From positions 1,054,001-1,118,000 of the forward strand of contig NZ_AP022601.1 in NCBI RefSeq assembly GCF_010726765.1: a stretch of 64,000 bases of DNA, in the 5' to 3' direction. The DNA is from Mycobacterium gallinarum (GTDB taxonomy: Bacteria > Actinomycetota > Actinomycetes > Mycobacteriales > Mycobacteriaceae). The notes under the pieces are model-generated. The model was given only the letters and a program-made list of their open reading frames with translations. It ran no database searches and was not told the origin of the DNA. Shown here one piece after another: positions 46,179 through 55,741 of this stretch (positions are counted from its first letter, which is position 1; every line of letters starts with the position of its first letter). The position numbers and the translations under genes are program-made.

Positions 46179-48841
46179 TGGCCCTACCCGCAACGACTCC
46201 CCACGACATCGACAACCTGCTGTCGCGTTATCGCGATGCGCGAGCCCAGCAGGCGCTGTTCGACGTACGCGGGAGTGCGGTCGGCGGGTACGACGAATTC
46301 GTCGATCCCGCAGGCAATATCCGGCCGGCCTGGCAGGAGCTCGCCGAATGCGTCGGCGAGCGTGGCCGTATCGGCCTCAACCAGCTTCGGTCGACGGTGC
46401 GCGGCTTGGTCGACAATGACGGCATCACCTACGTCCAGGTCGACCGCAACGGCGACGCCGTCACCAACGGAAACGGGGCGGCCGACCCCGGGCCATGGCA
46501 GCTCGACGCGTTGCCGTTGGTGATCTCGTCGTCTGACTGGGACATCCTGGAAGCCGGCCTGCTGCAGCGTTCGCGGTTGCTCGACGCAATCCTGACCGAT
46601 CTCTACGGCGCACGCGAGTCGGTGACCAGTGGGGTGTTGCCCCCGCAATTACTCTTCGCGCACCCCGGCTACATTCGCGCAGCACGCGGGATCGAGGTGC
46701 CTGGCCGCCACCAGCTGTTCATGCACGGCTGCGACATCAGCCGCGGACATGATGGCAGCTTCCTGGTCAACGCGGACTGGACGCAGGCGCCGTCGGGCGC
46801 GGGATACGCATTGGCCGACCGTCGGGTGGTGGCGCACGCATTTCCCGATCTGTACGAGCGCATCGGGCCGCGTCCAGCCTCGCCGTGGGCCCAAGCGCTG
46901 CGCCTCGCACTGATCGACGTCGCGCCCGAGTCCGCCGAAGAACCCGTTGTCGTGGTGCTCAGTCCCGGAATCCACTCCGAGACGGCCTTTGATCAGGCCT
47001 ATCTGGCGAGCGTGCTCGGCTTCCCACTGGTGGAGAGTGCCGATCTGGTGGTGCGTGACGGCAAGCTGTGGATGCGATCGATGGGCACGCTGAAGCGCGT
47101 CGACGTGGTGCTGCGCCGCGTCGACGCCGATTACGCGGATCCGCTTGACCTACGGCCGGATTCGCGCCTGGGCGTCGTCGGGTTGGTCGAGGTGTTGCGT
47201 CGCGGCGCGGTCAGCGTTGTCAACTCGCTCGGCAGCGGCATCCTGGAAAGCCCTGGACTGCTTCGTTTTCTACCTGAACTCGCCGAACGCCTACTGGGGG
47301 AGACGCCGCTGTTACGGACGGCGGAGATGTATTGGGGCGGCATCAACACCGAACGCTCACATTTGTTGAGTAACCTGGCGTCGCTGCTGATCCGACCGGT
47401 CACCGGGGGCCAGGCGATTGTCGGGCCGGCCCTGTCGTCTGCGCAGCGTCGGGAACTCGGCGTGCGCATCGAAACCACGCCGTGGCAATGGGTGGGCCAG
47501 CAGCTGCCGCAGTTCTCCTCGGCTCCCACCGACTACTACACCGGTGGACTGTCGGCGGCCAACGTAGGCATGCGTTTGTTCACGGTCTCGCAGCGAAGTG
47601 GTTACGCGCCGATGATCGGCGGACTCGGCTACCTCGTCGCACCCGGACACGCGGCGTATCGACTGAATACCGTTGCAGCCAAGGATATCTGGGTTCGCAC
47701 ACCGACGCGGGTGACCGCGGAGCGGACCCCGACCGCACCGCCGGTGGAGCTGCCGGCGATCATGCCCAGTCCCACTCGGGCGGTCAGCTCGCCGCGTGTG
47801 TTGTCCGATCTGTTCTGGATGGGCCGCTACGCCGAACGCGCGGAGAACACGGCGCGCCTGCTCACCGTGACTCGCGAGCGCTATCACGAATTCCGTTACC
47901 GCCGGGAGCTGGCCGGCAGCGAGTGCGTCCCGGTGCTGCTCACCGCGCTCGGTTCGATCACCGGAACCAGCATCGGTGACGGTGATTACGCCGAGATAGT
48001 GGCGACGGCGCCGACGACGTTGTGGTCGCTGACGGCCGACCGGCATCGTCCCGGCTCCCTCGCGCAGTCGGTCGAACGTCTTGGTCTCGCCGCGCGTGCG
48101 GTTCGCGACCAGATGTCCAACGACACCTGGATGGTGTTGGCGGCCGTCGAGCGCGCGCTGCTGCACGCCCCGGCTCAGCCGTTCGGTCGGCCCGCCGACG
48201 AGCCACCGGAGTCCAAGGCCGAGGGCGAGGCGTTCTTGTCCTCGACGACCAGTCTGACGCTGTCGGGCATGCTGGCGCTGTCGGGCGTCGCCGCCGAGTC
48301 CATGGTGCATGACGTGGGCTGGACCATGATGGACATCGGCAAGCGGATCGAACGTGGGCTGGGTCTCACGGCACTCCTGCGGGCCACTCTCATCACGGTC
48401 CGCAATCCAGGTGCTGAGCAGACCATCACCGAATCCACGCTGGTGGCATGTGAATCGGCGGTCATTTATCGGAGACGCAACCCCGGAATGGTTAGTGTTG
48501 CCGCCGTGGCCGATCTGGTCTTGATGGACGCCGAGAATCCACGCTCGCTGGCTTTCCAGCTCGAGCGGCTTCGTATCGCACTGAAGGCGTTGCCCGGGTC
48601 GTCGGGTTCATCGCGGCCTGAGCGGCTGGTCGAGGAGATCAATGCCCGGTTGCGCCGCATCGAGCCTGCCGACCTCGACGAGGTGACGGCCGAGGGTCGC
48701 CGTGCAGACCTAGCGTCGTTGCTCAACGACACCCACGCCGATCTGCGCGAACTGTCCACCGTCATCACCGCGACCCATCTGTCTTTGCCAGGCGAAATGC
48801 AGCCGCTGTGGGGCCCCGATGAGCGCAGGGTGATGCCGTGA
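46178..48841 (+). CDS. Circularly permuted ATP-grasp / alpha-E domain fusion protein
   Basis: An 887-residue protein matching Rv2567. The N-terminal 500 residues are the circularly permuted ATP-grasp domain (VVVLSPGIHSETAFDQAYLA, LVVRDGKLWMRS, NSLGSGILESPGLL), expected to form an amide bond via an acyl-phosphate. The C-terminal 300 residues are the helical alpha-E domain (DLFWMGRYAERAENTARLL). In many bacteria these are two separate genes. The start is the ATG in TGATG; a GTG three bases earlier is possible. It overlaps both neighbours, a sign of translational coupling. Confidence 0.92.
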   Translation: MALPATTPHDIDNLLSRYRDARAQQALFDVRGSAVGGYDEFVDPAGNIRPAWQELAECVGERGRIGLNQLRSTVRGLVDNDGITYVQVDRNGDAVTNGNGAADPGPWQLDALPLVISSSDWDILEAGLLQRSRLLDAILTDLYGARESVTSGVLPPQLLFAHPGYIRAARGIEVPGRHQLFMHGCDISRGHDGSFLVNADWTQAPSGAGYALADRRVVAHAFPDLYERIGPRPASPWAQALRLALIDVAPESAEEPVVVVLSPGIHSETAFDQAYLASVLGFPLVESADLVVRDGKLWMRSMGTLKRVDVVLRRVDADYADPLDLRPDSRLGVVGLVEVLRRGAVSVVNSLGSGILESPGLLRFLPELAERLLGETPLLRTAEMYWGGINTERSHLLSNLASLLIRPVTGGQAIVGPALSSAQRRELGVRIETTPWQWVGQQLPQFSSAPTDYYTGGLSAANVGMRLFTVSQRSGYAPMIGGLGYLVAPGHAAYRLNTVAAKDIWVRTPTRVTAERTPTAPPVELPAIMPSPTRAVSSPRVLSDLFWMGRYAERAENTARLLTVTRERYHEFRYRRELAGSECVPVLLTALGSITGTSIGDGDYAEIVATAPTTLWSLTADRHRPGSLAQSVERLGLAARAVRDQMSNDTWMVLAAVERALLHAPAQPFGRPADEPPESKAEGEAFLSSTTSLTLSGMLALSGVAAESMVHDVGWTMMDIGKRIERGLGLTALLRATLITVRNPGAEQTITESTLVACESAVIYRRRNPGMVSVAAVADLVLMDAENPRSLAFQLERLRIALKALPGSSGSSRPERLVEEINARLRRIEPADLDEVTAEGRRADLASLLNDTHADLRELSTVITATHLSLPGEMQPLWGPDERRVMP

Positions 48842-49776
48842 CAGGCCCTCGGGAAAACGATGGGCCCACGACCTCAGGATCGAGCCGGTGCTATCAGGTG
48901 TCGCACCGCACGGTGTACCGCTACTCGGATGTCGTGACCAGTAGCTACGGTCGCGGCTTCCTGACCCCGCGCGACTCCGCGCGGCAGCGGTGCCTTTCGC
49001 ACTCGCTCGAGATCGAACCGACGGCAGCGGACAGCTCCACCAGCCGCGACGCCTACGGCAACATCAGTTCGTACTTCCACGTCACCGAGCGGCACGAGAC
49101 GCTGTCGATCACGAGCCGCTCGGTGGTCGAGGTGGATCCGCCGCCCGCCGACCTCTATGACGGCGGATCGGCGCGCGCGCCGTGGGAGATCTCCAGGCCC
49201 GTCGGAACGGACGGCGCACTGGCCATGGAGTTCACCCTCGACCTGCGTTCGGCCGAAATCACCGACGGGCTACGTGACTATGCCGCACCGAGTTTCGAGC
49301 CGGGGCGCCCGCTCATCGAGGTGCTGCGCGACCTGAATTCGCGGATCTACACAGATTTCACCTACCGCTCCGGCTCGACGACGGTGTCGACTCGGGTGAG
49401 CGAGGTTTTGACTGCCCGGGAAGGGGTATGTCAGGACTTCGCGCGGCTTGCCATCGCCTGCCTGCGTGCCAACGGGTTGGCAGCCAGCTACGTATCCGGT
49501 TATCTGGCCACCGACCCACCTCCGGGAAAGGAACGCATGGTGGGAATCGACGCCACGCACGCATGGGCGTCTGTGTGGACGCCGCAAAACCAGTGGCTCG
49601 GTTTCGATCCCACTAACGCCCAGATGGTCGACGAGCGCTACATCACCGTCGGTTTCGGGCGCGACTACGCGGACGTTCCGCCGCTGCGCGGCATCATCTA
49701 CACCGACTCCGAACGCAGCAAGATCGACGTCGCGGTCGACGTTGCGCCCTGCGACGGCGGTGTGCTTCATGCGTGA
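48838..49776 (+). CDS. Transglutaminase-like cysteine peptidase/ligase
   Basis: A 312-residue transglutaminase-fold protein with an intact triad: Cys198 in REGVCQDFARLA, His241 in IDATHAWASVW and Asp257 in GFDPTNA. The N-terminal QVSHRTVYRYSD is the bacterial transglutaminase N domain. It corresponds to Rv2569c, which in M. tuberculosis lies on the opposite strand from Rv2566-Rv2567 (recalled). Here it is in the same operon: its GTG overlaps the previous stop by 4 bases, and its end overlaps the next gene by 8. Confidence 0.92.
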   Translation: MTGPRENDGPTTSGSSRCYQVSHRTVYRYSDVVTSSYGRGFLTPRDSARQRCLSHSLEIEPTAADSSTSRDAYGNISSYFHVTERHETLSITSRSVVEVDPPPADLYDGGSARAPWEISRPVGTDGALAMEFTLDLRSAEITDGLRDYAAPSFEPGRPLIEVLRDLNSRIYTDFTYRSGSTTVSTRVSEVLTAREGVCQDFARLAIACLRANGLAASYVSGYLATDPPPGKERMVGIDATHAWASVWTPQNQWLGFDPTNAQMVDERYITVGFGRDYADVPPLRGIIYTDSERSKIDVAVDVAPCDGGVLHA

Positions 49777-50854
49777 CTTCACCTGTCCCAACTGCGGCCA
49801 GCGGCTGGCATTCGAGAATTCGGTCTGCCTGTCCTGTCGCAGCAGGATCGGCTTTTCGCTGGACGACATGGCGCTGCTGGTCATCGCGCCGGGCCCCGAG
49901 TCAGAGCATGCCGGCGCCGTGGACTCCAGCGAGTACCGGCTATGTGCGAATCTGCATCTCGCAGAATGCAACTGGCTGGTGGAGAAAGGGCCGATCGCCA
50001 AGCTGTGCGCATCGTGCGCGCTGACCCGCACGAGGCCCAACGATGCCGACGCGGTCGCGCTGGCCGCGTTCGCGACGGCGGAACGGGCCAAGCGGCGGAT
50101 GATCGCCGAGCTGTACGAGCTCAAGCTGCCCATCGTGGGCCGCGACGCTGATCCGGAGTACGGGCTCGCGTTCGACCTGCTGTCCAGTCAATTCGAGAAG
50201 GTCTTCACCGGTCATGCCAACGGGGTCATCACGCTGGACCTTGCCGAGGGTGACGACGTGCACCGCGAGCAGCTGCGCATCTCGATGGACGAGCCGTACC
50301 GCACCCTGCTCGGACACTTCCGTCACGAGATCGGCCACTACTACTTCTACCGTCTGATCGGGACGTCGTCGGACTACCTGGAGCGGTTCAACGAGCTGTT
50401 CGGCGATCCCGACCTCGACTATCAGGCGGCGCTGGATCGCCACTACAGCGAGGGTGCGCCGGCCGGCTGGCAGAAGGATTACGTGTCGTCCTACGCCACG
50501 ATGCATCCGGCCGAGGATTGGGCGGAGACCTTCGCCCATTACCTGCACATCCGCGACACCCTGGACACCGCCGCCGCCTTCGGGTTCGCACCCGCCGGTG
50601 CCACCTTCGAACGACGCACGTTGGGGCCCAGCGGTTTCGACACGATCATTGACCTCTGGCTGCCGCTGTCGTGGGCACTGAACATGGTGAACCGCTCGAT
50701 GGGCAAGGACGATCTCTATCCCTTCGTACTACGGGGCCCGGTGCTCGAGAAGATGCGGTTCATCCACACGGTGATCGATGAGATCACCTCGAATCCGGTG
50801 AAACTCGCCGAGATCGGCGCCCCGGCGCAGGATCAGCAGACGCAGTTGGGCTAG
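49769..50854 (+). CDS. Zinc-ribbon metallopeptidase-like protein
   Basis: A 361-residue cytoplasmic protein, Rv2568c-like. It opens with a zinc ribbon (CPNCG at 6-10 and CLSC at 20-23) and a second Cys cluster (Cys59, Cys67, Cys80, Cys83). The peptidase motif is HEIGHYYF (His186, Glu187, His190), with EDWAETFAHYLH supplying a likely third ligand. It fits the putative zinc-binding metallopeptidase family found beside the transglutaminase/ATP-grasp genes. It overlaps the preceding transglutaminase gene by 8 bases and ends the operon. Confidence 0.88.
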   Translation: MRDFTCPNCGQRLAFENSVCLSCRSRIGFSLDDMALLVIAPGPESEHAGAVDSSEYRLCANLHLAECNWLVEKGPIAKLCASCALTRTRPNDADAVALAAFATAERAKRRMIAELYELKLPIVGRDADPEYGLAFDLLSSQFEKVFTGHANGVITLDLAEGDDVHREQLRISMDEPYRTLLGHFRHEIGHYYFYRLIGTSSDYLERFNELFGDPDLDYQAALDRHYSEGAPAGWQKDYVSSYATMHPAEDWAETFAHYLHIRDTLDTAAAFGFAPAGATFERRTLGPSGFDTIIDLWLPLSWALNMVNRSMGKDDLYPFVLRGPVLEKMRFIHTVIDEITSNPVKLAEIGAPAQDQQTQLG

Positions 50855-51627
50855 TCGCCGAGATCAGGGGCCCACGGTGTGCCGTTGATGTGACCGCCGC
50901 CATCGACGAACAGCGTGTTGCCCGTCAGGTAACGCGAGCCTTCGCCGGCCAGGAACACCGCAACGGGCGCGATGTCGTCATAGGGGTCGCCCATGCGTCC
51001 CATCGGGTTCGCCGCATCGGCTACCGCCTCCAGCTCGGGGTACTCGCCGATTGCGCGAAAGAAGGCCTGGCTCTTGGCCGCCGGGCAGATCGCGTTGACG
51101 GTGACGCCCGTGGGCGCCCACTCCCGTGCCGCGGTGCGGGTGAGGGCACGCAGCGCCTCTTTGGCCGCGTTGTACTCCAATGAGCCCATATGGGCATTGA
51201 CGCCATTGAGGCTGCACATGTTGATGACCCGACCCCAGCCGCGCTCCTTCATGTGCGGGAACGCAGCGCGCATCGCCCAGAACGGACCGTAGTAGCCGAC
51301 GGCGATGCCCTGCGACAGTTGTTCGTCGGTCTTCTTCTCGACCCGGCCGATCCCGCCGCCGCCCCAGGCGTTGTTCACCACGATGTCGATGGACCCGTAC
51401 GCCGACAGCGCGGTCTGCACCGCGTTTTCGACCTGCTCGCGGTCGGACACGTCCGTGCCGACATACGTTCCGCCTATCGACTGGGCGACGGCTTCGCCTG
51501 CCGCCGAGTCGATCTCGGCGACCACCACCTTGGCACCCTCATCGGCGAAGCGTCGGACGATGCCCTCGCCGATGCCCGCGCCGGCGCCGGTCACCAGCGC
51601 CACCTTGCCGTCGAGGTTTCCGCTCAT
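50851..51627 (-). CDS. Short-chain dehydrogenase/reductase
   Basis: A 258-residue SDR with TGAGAGIGEGIVRRF, NNAWGGGGIG in place of the usual NNAG, catalytic YNAAK and the end LTGNTLFVDGGGHING. It is the last gene of a three-gene operon; its ATG overlaps the stop of the SnoaL-like gene by 4 bases. Substrate unknown, probably an alcohol or ketone of lipid or steroid type. Confidence 0.9.
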   Translation of the reverse strand: MSGNLDGKVALVTGAGAGIGEGIVRRFADEGAKVVVAEIDSAAGEAVAQSIGGTYVGTDVSDREQVENAVQTALSAYGSIDIVVNNAWGGGGIGRVEKKTDEQLSQGIAVGYYGPFWAMRAAFPHMKERGWGRVINMCSLNGVNAHMGSLEYNAAKEALRALTRTAAREWAPTGVTVNAICPAAKSQAFFRAIGEYPELEAVADAANPMGRMGDPYDDIAPVAVFLAGEGSRYLTGNTLFVDGGGHINGTPWAPDLGD

Positions 51628-52103
51628 GAGCCTGCGATCCCCGACGCCAGAAGATCGCGTGCCTCCGATTTGCCGTCCAGCGTCCGTGTCGTGCGTTCGA
51701 CGATCTGCCAACGGTCGTCGATGAGCTGCAGCCGGAAGTGGTTGACTCCTGCGCGCGCGACGACGAACCCCTCGCCGCGATGAACCAACAGGATCGACTC
51801 GCACACCGCCACCGCGTCCATGCCATCGACGGTCACCACCGCCGGGCCCAGGAAATGACTGCAGCCCCGGTGGATCAGCCCCTGATGGGCGTCGGAGCGC
51901 ACCATGGCCGCCACGTCCTCGCGGCTGCGCATCGACCAGCCTTCCACGTCGTAGCTCCCGTCGGTGGCCCACAACTGTGCCGCGGCGTCGGCTTCACCGG
52001 CGTCGACCAGCGGACCGTACGAGGCGATCAACCGCTCGATCGCGCGCTCCTCCTCGATGCGTTCGAGCCGTCGTTCCAGTTCGAAAATCCGCTCGTCGTT
52101 CAA
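51624..52103 (-). CDS. SnoaL-like (NTF2-fold) protein
   Basis: A 159-residue NTF2-fold protein: helix ERLIASYGPLVDAGEADAAA, then LWATDGSYDV and a beta sheet ending WQIVERTTRTLDG. SnoaL-like proteins include steroid isomerases, dehydratases and hydroxylase partners. I chose the TTG at 52103, which has AAAGGAA just upstream; a TTG at 52118 lies before that site. Flanked by two SDR genes in the same operon. Confidence 0.82.
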   Translation of the reverse strand: MNDERIFELERRLERIEEERAIERLIASYGPLVDAGEADAAAQLWATDGSYDVEGWSMRSREDVAAMVRSDAHQGLIHRGCSHFLGPAVVTVDGMDAVAVCESILLVHRGEGFVVARAGVNHFRLQLIDDRWQIVERTTRTLDGKSEARDLLASGIAGS

Positions 52104-52118
52104 CGAAATTCCTTTCAA

Positions 52119-52907
52119 CTAACCGGATCCCATGAGTTTTTCCATGAACTTGTGCGTACCGAGAACCACTTTCACGCGGTCGGGATCGTTTCGACGAGCG
52201 ATGTCATCGCCATTGCCCCCTGCGATATGGATCGGGCCGTGGGGGAGTTGTTCGAGACCCTCGCGGGCGACGTCCGCGGGGTTGGCGACGCGCATGCCGG
52301 GGACATCGAAGTTCAGCCCGACGCGCTCCATGGCCGGGGTGCGGGTGACTCCGAGCACCAACTCCAGCACGTCGACGCCGTAATCGCGTAGCTCGAGCCA
52401 CAACCCTTCGGCGAAGATGCGCCCAAAGGCCTTCACACCCCCGTATACGGTGTGGCGCATCGATCCGAGGTAGCCGGCCATCGAGCCGACCATCAGGATG
52501 CCGCCGCGCCGGCGATCCCGCATCGGCCTGCCGAAGTGCTGCACCAGTGCCAGCATGGTGCCGATGTTGAGGTCGATCACCCTGCCGAAGTCGCTCAGCG
52601 CACCATCCAGGAAGTGCTCGCTGCAGGTGTTCGCACCCGCGTTGTAGATGAGCAGACCCACCTCGAGGTCGGAAGTGGCGTCCGCGATGCGAGTCACCGC
52701 GTCGGCCGACACCAAATCCACAGCGAGTGTTCGTACTTCGACGCCCAGGGCACGACACGTTTCCGCGGTCTCGGCCAGGGGATCGGGCTTTCGGGCGATC
52801 AGGACGAGGTTGATTCCCGCGGCAGCCAACTGCCGCGCGAATTCCGCGCCGACGCCCTCGGAGCCGCCAGCGACGACGGCCCACGGCCCATACTTCGATA
52901 GCTCCAT
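52119..52907 (-). CDS. Short-chain dehydrogenase/reductase
   Basis: A 262-residue SDR with AGGSEGVGAEFARQL, YNAGANT and catalytic YGGVK. It resembles the oxidoreductases with the wording IARKPDPLAE common in mycobacteria. It starts the SDR/SnoaL/SDR operon; a GTG three bases upstream is an alternative start. Expression signals are not clear. Confidence 0.88.
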   Translation of the reverse strand: MELSKYGPWAVVAGGSEGVGAEFARQLAAAGINLVLIARKPDPLAETAETCRALGVEVRTLAVDLVSADAVTRIADATSDLEVGLLIYNAGANTCSEHFLDGALSDFGRVIDLNIGTMLALVQHFGRPMRDRRRGGILMVGSMAGYLGSMRHTVYGGVKAFGRIFAEGLWLELRDYGVDVLELVLGVTRTPAMERVGLNFDVPGMRVANPADVAREGLEQLPHGPIHIAGGNGDDIARRNDPDRVKVVLGTHKFMEKLMGSG

Positions 52908-52920
52908 CACGGGTTCATCT

Positions 52921-53496
52921 TTACCCCGACAGTCGCAGGAAGGCTCTGCCGCGTCCCGATAGGCGGTAACCCACGTCCAGGCTGATTGTCAGGCCCAGCC
53001 CCTTGAGTTGGCGGACGCGGCGTTTGAACCGGGGTGCGTCCATCCCGACGCGGTCGGTGAGATCGGGTGCGCGCACCGCCTCGTTGGCGCCGATCAATTG
53101 CAGGTACTGCCTCGTCCACGGCTCGGTGGCTGCGTCCCAGCGGTCCAGGCGCGCCGTGATCGCAGCCACATCGGCGGGTGACAGCCGGTCCTCGGCGGCA
53201 AGCGCGGGCCGTTCGTCGGGTGCCAGGAAGGAGACCGCGATCGCATAGGTGTGCCGGGCGTGCCTGCGGTTCAGGTCTTTCTGGGCGGTCGCGGCATCCG
53301 AGTAACCGGCCGCCCGGGCCTGCGCGGCGGTCACCCGGTGGTGTCCGGGGAATTCGGCGACGTCGTCGATGCGAATCGTGCCCGCCATGGTGCGCTGCGT
53401 GCCGCCTGCCTTGACCCTCGGCGCGTCCCAGCGGCGGAGCACAAGTGTGATGCTGCCGTTAGCGATTCCCTCGGCCGTGTCGCGGTTCAGCAGCAC
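52921..53496 (-). CDS. ASCH-domain protein with winged-helix-like C-terminus
   Basis: A 191-residue protein. The first 100 residues resemble an ASCH (PUA-like, RNA-binding) domain: an early LVLRRWDAPRVKAG, then GTIRIDDVAEF. The C-terminal 80 residues look like a small helical DNA-binding domain (DRVGMDAPRFKRRVRQLKGL, GLTISLDVGYRLSGRG). The role is unknown; an RNA-related function is plausible. The GTG at 53496 has TAGGGT exactly 7 bases upstream and no Shine-Dalgarno sequence, so the mRNA is probably leaderless. Confidence 0.75.
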   Translation of the reverse strand: MLLNRDTAEGIANGSITLVLRRWDAPRVKAGGTQRTMAGTIRIDDVAEFPGHHRVTAAQARAAGYSDAATAQKDLNRRHARHTYAIAVSFLAPDERPALAAEDRLSPADVAAITARLDRWDAATEPWTRQYLQLIGANEAVRAPDLTDRVGMDAPRFKRRVRQLKGLGLTISLDVGYRLSGRGRAFLRLSG

Positions 53497-53503
53497 GGTG
53501 CTG

Positions 53504-53513
53504 ACCCTACGAT
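53504..53513. promoter_or_regulatory. Overlapping back-to-back -10 elements of two divergent leaderless genes
   Basis: TAGGGT (minus strand, 53504-53509) stands 7 bases before the GTG at 53496. TACGAT (plus strand, 53508-53513) stands 6 bases before the GTG at 53520. The two hexamers share two bases, and each gene's -35 zone would lie inside the other gene. Confidence 0.55.
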
Positions 53514-53519
53514 CACGCG

Positions 53520-54359
53520 GTGGCTGATCGCTATGGCTCTGATGTCCTCGCATCGAACCCGCACCGGAAACGACCGCGTTCGGTTGAGCTGCCAGTTGAG
53601 ATCGGCATGGTCGTCGAGGACGCTCAGACCGGCTTCGTCGGCGCGGTGATGCGCGTCGAGTACGGCCGGATGGAACTCGAGGATCGCAACGGTCGCAAGA
53701 AACCGTTTCCGGTCGGTCCCGGTTATCTCGTCGACGGCCGGCCCGTCATCCTGACTCCGCCGAAGCGCGCGGCACCGCAGACGTCGCGGACCGCGTCGGG
53801 GTCGGTGGCCGTGGCCGGCGCGCGCGCGAAGGTGGCGTTGGCGAGTCGCATCTACGTCGAGGGTCGCCATGACGCGGAGCTCGTCGAGCAGGTGTGGGGT
53901 GACGATCTTCGCGTCGAGGGGGTCGTCGTCGAATATCTCGGGGGCGTCGACGATCTCGCCGCGATCGTCGAAGAGTTCCGGCCGGCACCCGGACGACGGC
54001 TTGGTGTGCTCGTCGACCATCTCGTGGCCGGCTCCAAGGAGGCGCGAATCGCCGATGCGGTCCGCCGGGGTCCCGGCGGCGCGCACACACTCGTCGTCGG
54101 ACATCCGTTCATCGACATCTGGCAGGCGGTCAAACCCGGCCGGATCGGGGTGCCGGAGTGGCCCGTCATCCCCAAGGGCACGGACTGGAAGAAGGGCGTG
54201 TGCGACAAGCTGGGCTGGCCGTGCGCCCAACAGGCCGACATCGCGAGGGCGTGGCAGCGGATCCGGGGCCGCGTGCGCGACTGGAACGACCTCGATCCCG
54301 CGCTCATCGGCCGCGTCGAGGAGCTGATCGACTTCGTGACACAACCAACGGAGTCGTGA
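53520..54359 (+). CDS. DUF3097 protein
   Basis: A 279-residue protein of the actinobacterial DUF3097 family, function unknown. VVEDAQTGFVGAVMRVEYGRMELED forms a beta-rich N-terminal part (given as VVEDAQTGFVGAVMRVE and YGRMELED), and the C-terminal half, with IYVEGRHDAELVEQVWGDD and LGVLVDHLVAGSKE, resembles a TOPRIM domain as found in nucleases and primases. If so, acidic residues of the E...DHL motif would bind metal. It is divergent from the ASCH gene with only 23 bases between start codons. Confidence 0.85.
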   Translation: MADRYGSDVLASNPHRKRPRSVELPVEIGMVVEDAQTGFVGAVMRVEYGRMELEDRNGRKKPFPVGPGYLVDGRPVILTPPKRAAPQTSRTASGSVAVAGARAKVALASRIYVEGRHDAELVEQVWGDDLRVEGVVVEYLGGVDDLAAIVEEFRPAPGRRLGVLVDHLVAGSKEARIADAVRRGPGGAHTLVVGHPFIDIWQAVKPGRIGVPEWPVIPKGTDWKKGVCDKLGWPCAQQADIARAWQRIRGRVRDWNDLDPALIGRVEELIDFVTQPTES

Positions 54360-54395
54360 ACGCGTCGCGTCATCGCCTCGTGGTAAGCAGAGAGC

Positions 54396-55721
54396 GTGGC
54401 CGACGGTCTGTTTGACGTGCCCGGCGAAGAGCGGTCGCCGGGAGTCGCCACCGTCGGCGCCTCCGCCCCGCTTGCGGTGCGGATGCGGCCCGCCACGCTC
54501 GATGAGGTCGTCGGACAAGACCACCTGCTGCAGCCGGGTTCGCCGCTGCGCCGGATGGTCGAGGGTTCGGGAGCGGCGTCGGTCATTCTCTACGGTCCGC
54601 CCGGCACCGGTAAGACGACACTCGCATCGCTGATCTCGGGGGCGACCGGCCGCCGTTTCGAGGCGCTCTCGGCGTTGTCGGCCGGCGTGAAAGAGGTCCG
54701 CGCCGTCATCGATACCGCGCGGCGGGCGGCCGCACACGGTGAGCAGACCGTGCTGTTCATCGATGAGGTGCACCGGTTCTCCAAGACACAACAGGACGCG
54801 CTGCTGTCCGCCGTCGAGAATCGCGTGGTGCTGCTGGTCGCGGCCACCACCGAGAACCCGTCGTTCTCCGTCGTCGCACCGCTGCTTTCGCGGTCGCTGA
54901 TCCTGCAACTGCACCCCCTCGGCGCCGACGCGGTGCGCGAACTCGTGCGGCGCGCGATCGACGACGAACGTGGCCTCGGTGGCAAGGTCACGGTCGCCGA
55001 CGATGCCGTCGAGTTACTGGTGCAGCTGTCGGCAGGCGATGCCCGTCGCGCGCTGACGGCCCTCGAGGTCGCGGCCGAGGCCGGCGACGTGACGGTCGAG
55101 GTGATCGAGCAGTCGCTGGACAAGGCCGCCGTCCGCTATGACCGCGACGGCGATCAGCACTACGACGTCATCAGCGCGTTCATCAAGTCGGTCCGCGGCT
55201 CCGACGTCGACGCAGCCCTGCACTACCTGTCCCGAATGCTGGTCGCGGGGGAGGACCCACGGTTCATCGCCAGACGACTCATGATTCTCGCCAGCGAAGA
55301 CATCGGCATGGCCGATCCGACGGCCCTGCAGACGGCCGTCGCCGCAGCTCAGACCGTGCAGCTCATCGGAATGCCGGAGGGGCAGCTCACGCTGGCCCAC
55401 GCGACCGTTCACCTGGCGACCGCACCCAAGTCGAATGCCGTCACCACCGCCCTGGGATCCGCGATGGCTGACATCAGGGCGGGCAAGGCCGGTCAGGTGC
55501 CGACCCATCTGCGCGACGGCCACTACTCCGGCGCCGAGAAACTGGGCAACGCGATCGGTTACAAGTACGCGCACGACGATCCCGATGGTGTTGTGCGCCA
55601 GCAATATCCGCCCGATGAGCTGGTCGGCGTCGACTATTACCAGCCGACCACCCACGGAGCCGAACGTGAGATCGCGACGCGCCTGGACAAGCTGCGCGCG
55701 ATCATCCGCAAGAAGCGCTGA
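54396..55721 (+). CDS. rarA: Replication-associated recombination protein A (AAA ATPase)
   Basis: A 441-residue clamp-loader-like ATPase (MgsA/RarA), counterpart of Rv2559c. Walker A is GPPGTGKTT, Walker [10 protein letters not shown], sensor 1 AATTENPSF, and the C-terminal tetramerisation part has [18 protein letters not shown]. It acts at stalled replication forks with single-strand DNA-binding protein. It begins with GTG 37 bases after the DUF3097 gene, same strand. Confidence 0.95.
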   Translation: MADGLFDVPGEERSPGVATVGASAPLAVRMRPATLDEVVGQDHLLQPGSPLRRMVEGSGAASVILYGPPGTGKTTLASLISGATGRRFEALSALSAGVKEVRAVIDTARRAAAHGEQTVLFIDEVHRFSKTQQDALLSAVENRVVLLVAATTENPSFSVVAPLLSRSLILQLHPLGADAVRELVRRAIDDERGLGGKVTVADDAVELLVQLSAGDARRALTALEVAAEAGDVTVEVIEQSLDKAAVRYDRDGDQHYDVISAFIKSVRGSDVDAALHYLSRMLVAGEDPRFIARRLMILASEDIGMADPTALQTAVAAAQTVQLIGMPEGQLTLAHATVHLATAPKSNAVTTALGSAMADIRAGKAGQVPTHLRDGHYSGAEKLGNAIGYKYAHDDPDGVVRQQYPPDELVGVDYYQPTTHGAEREIATRLDKLRAIIRKKR

Positions 55722-55741
55722 CGGTTTCGACGCCTCATTCC

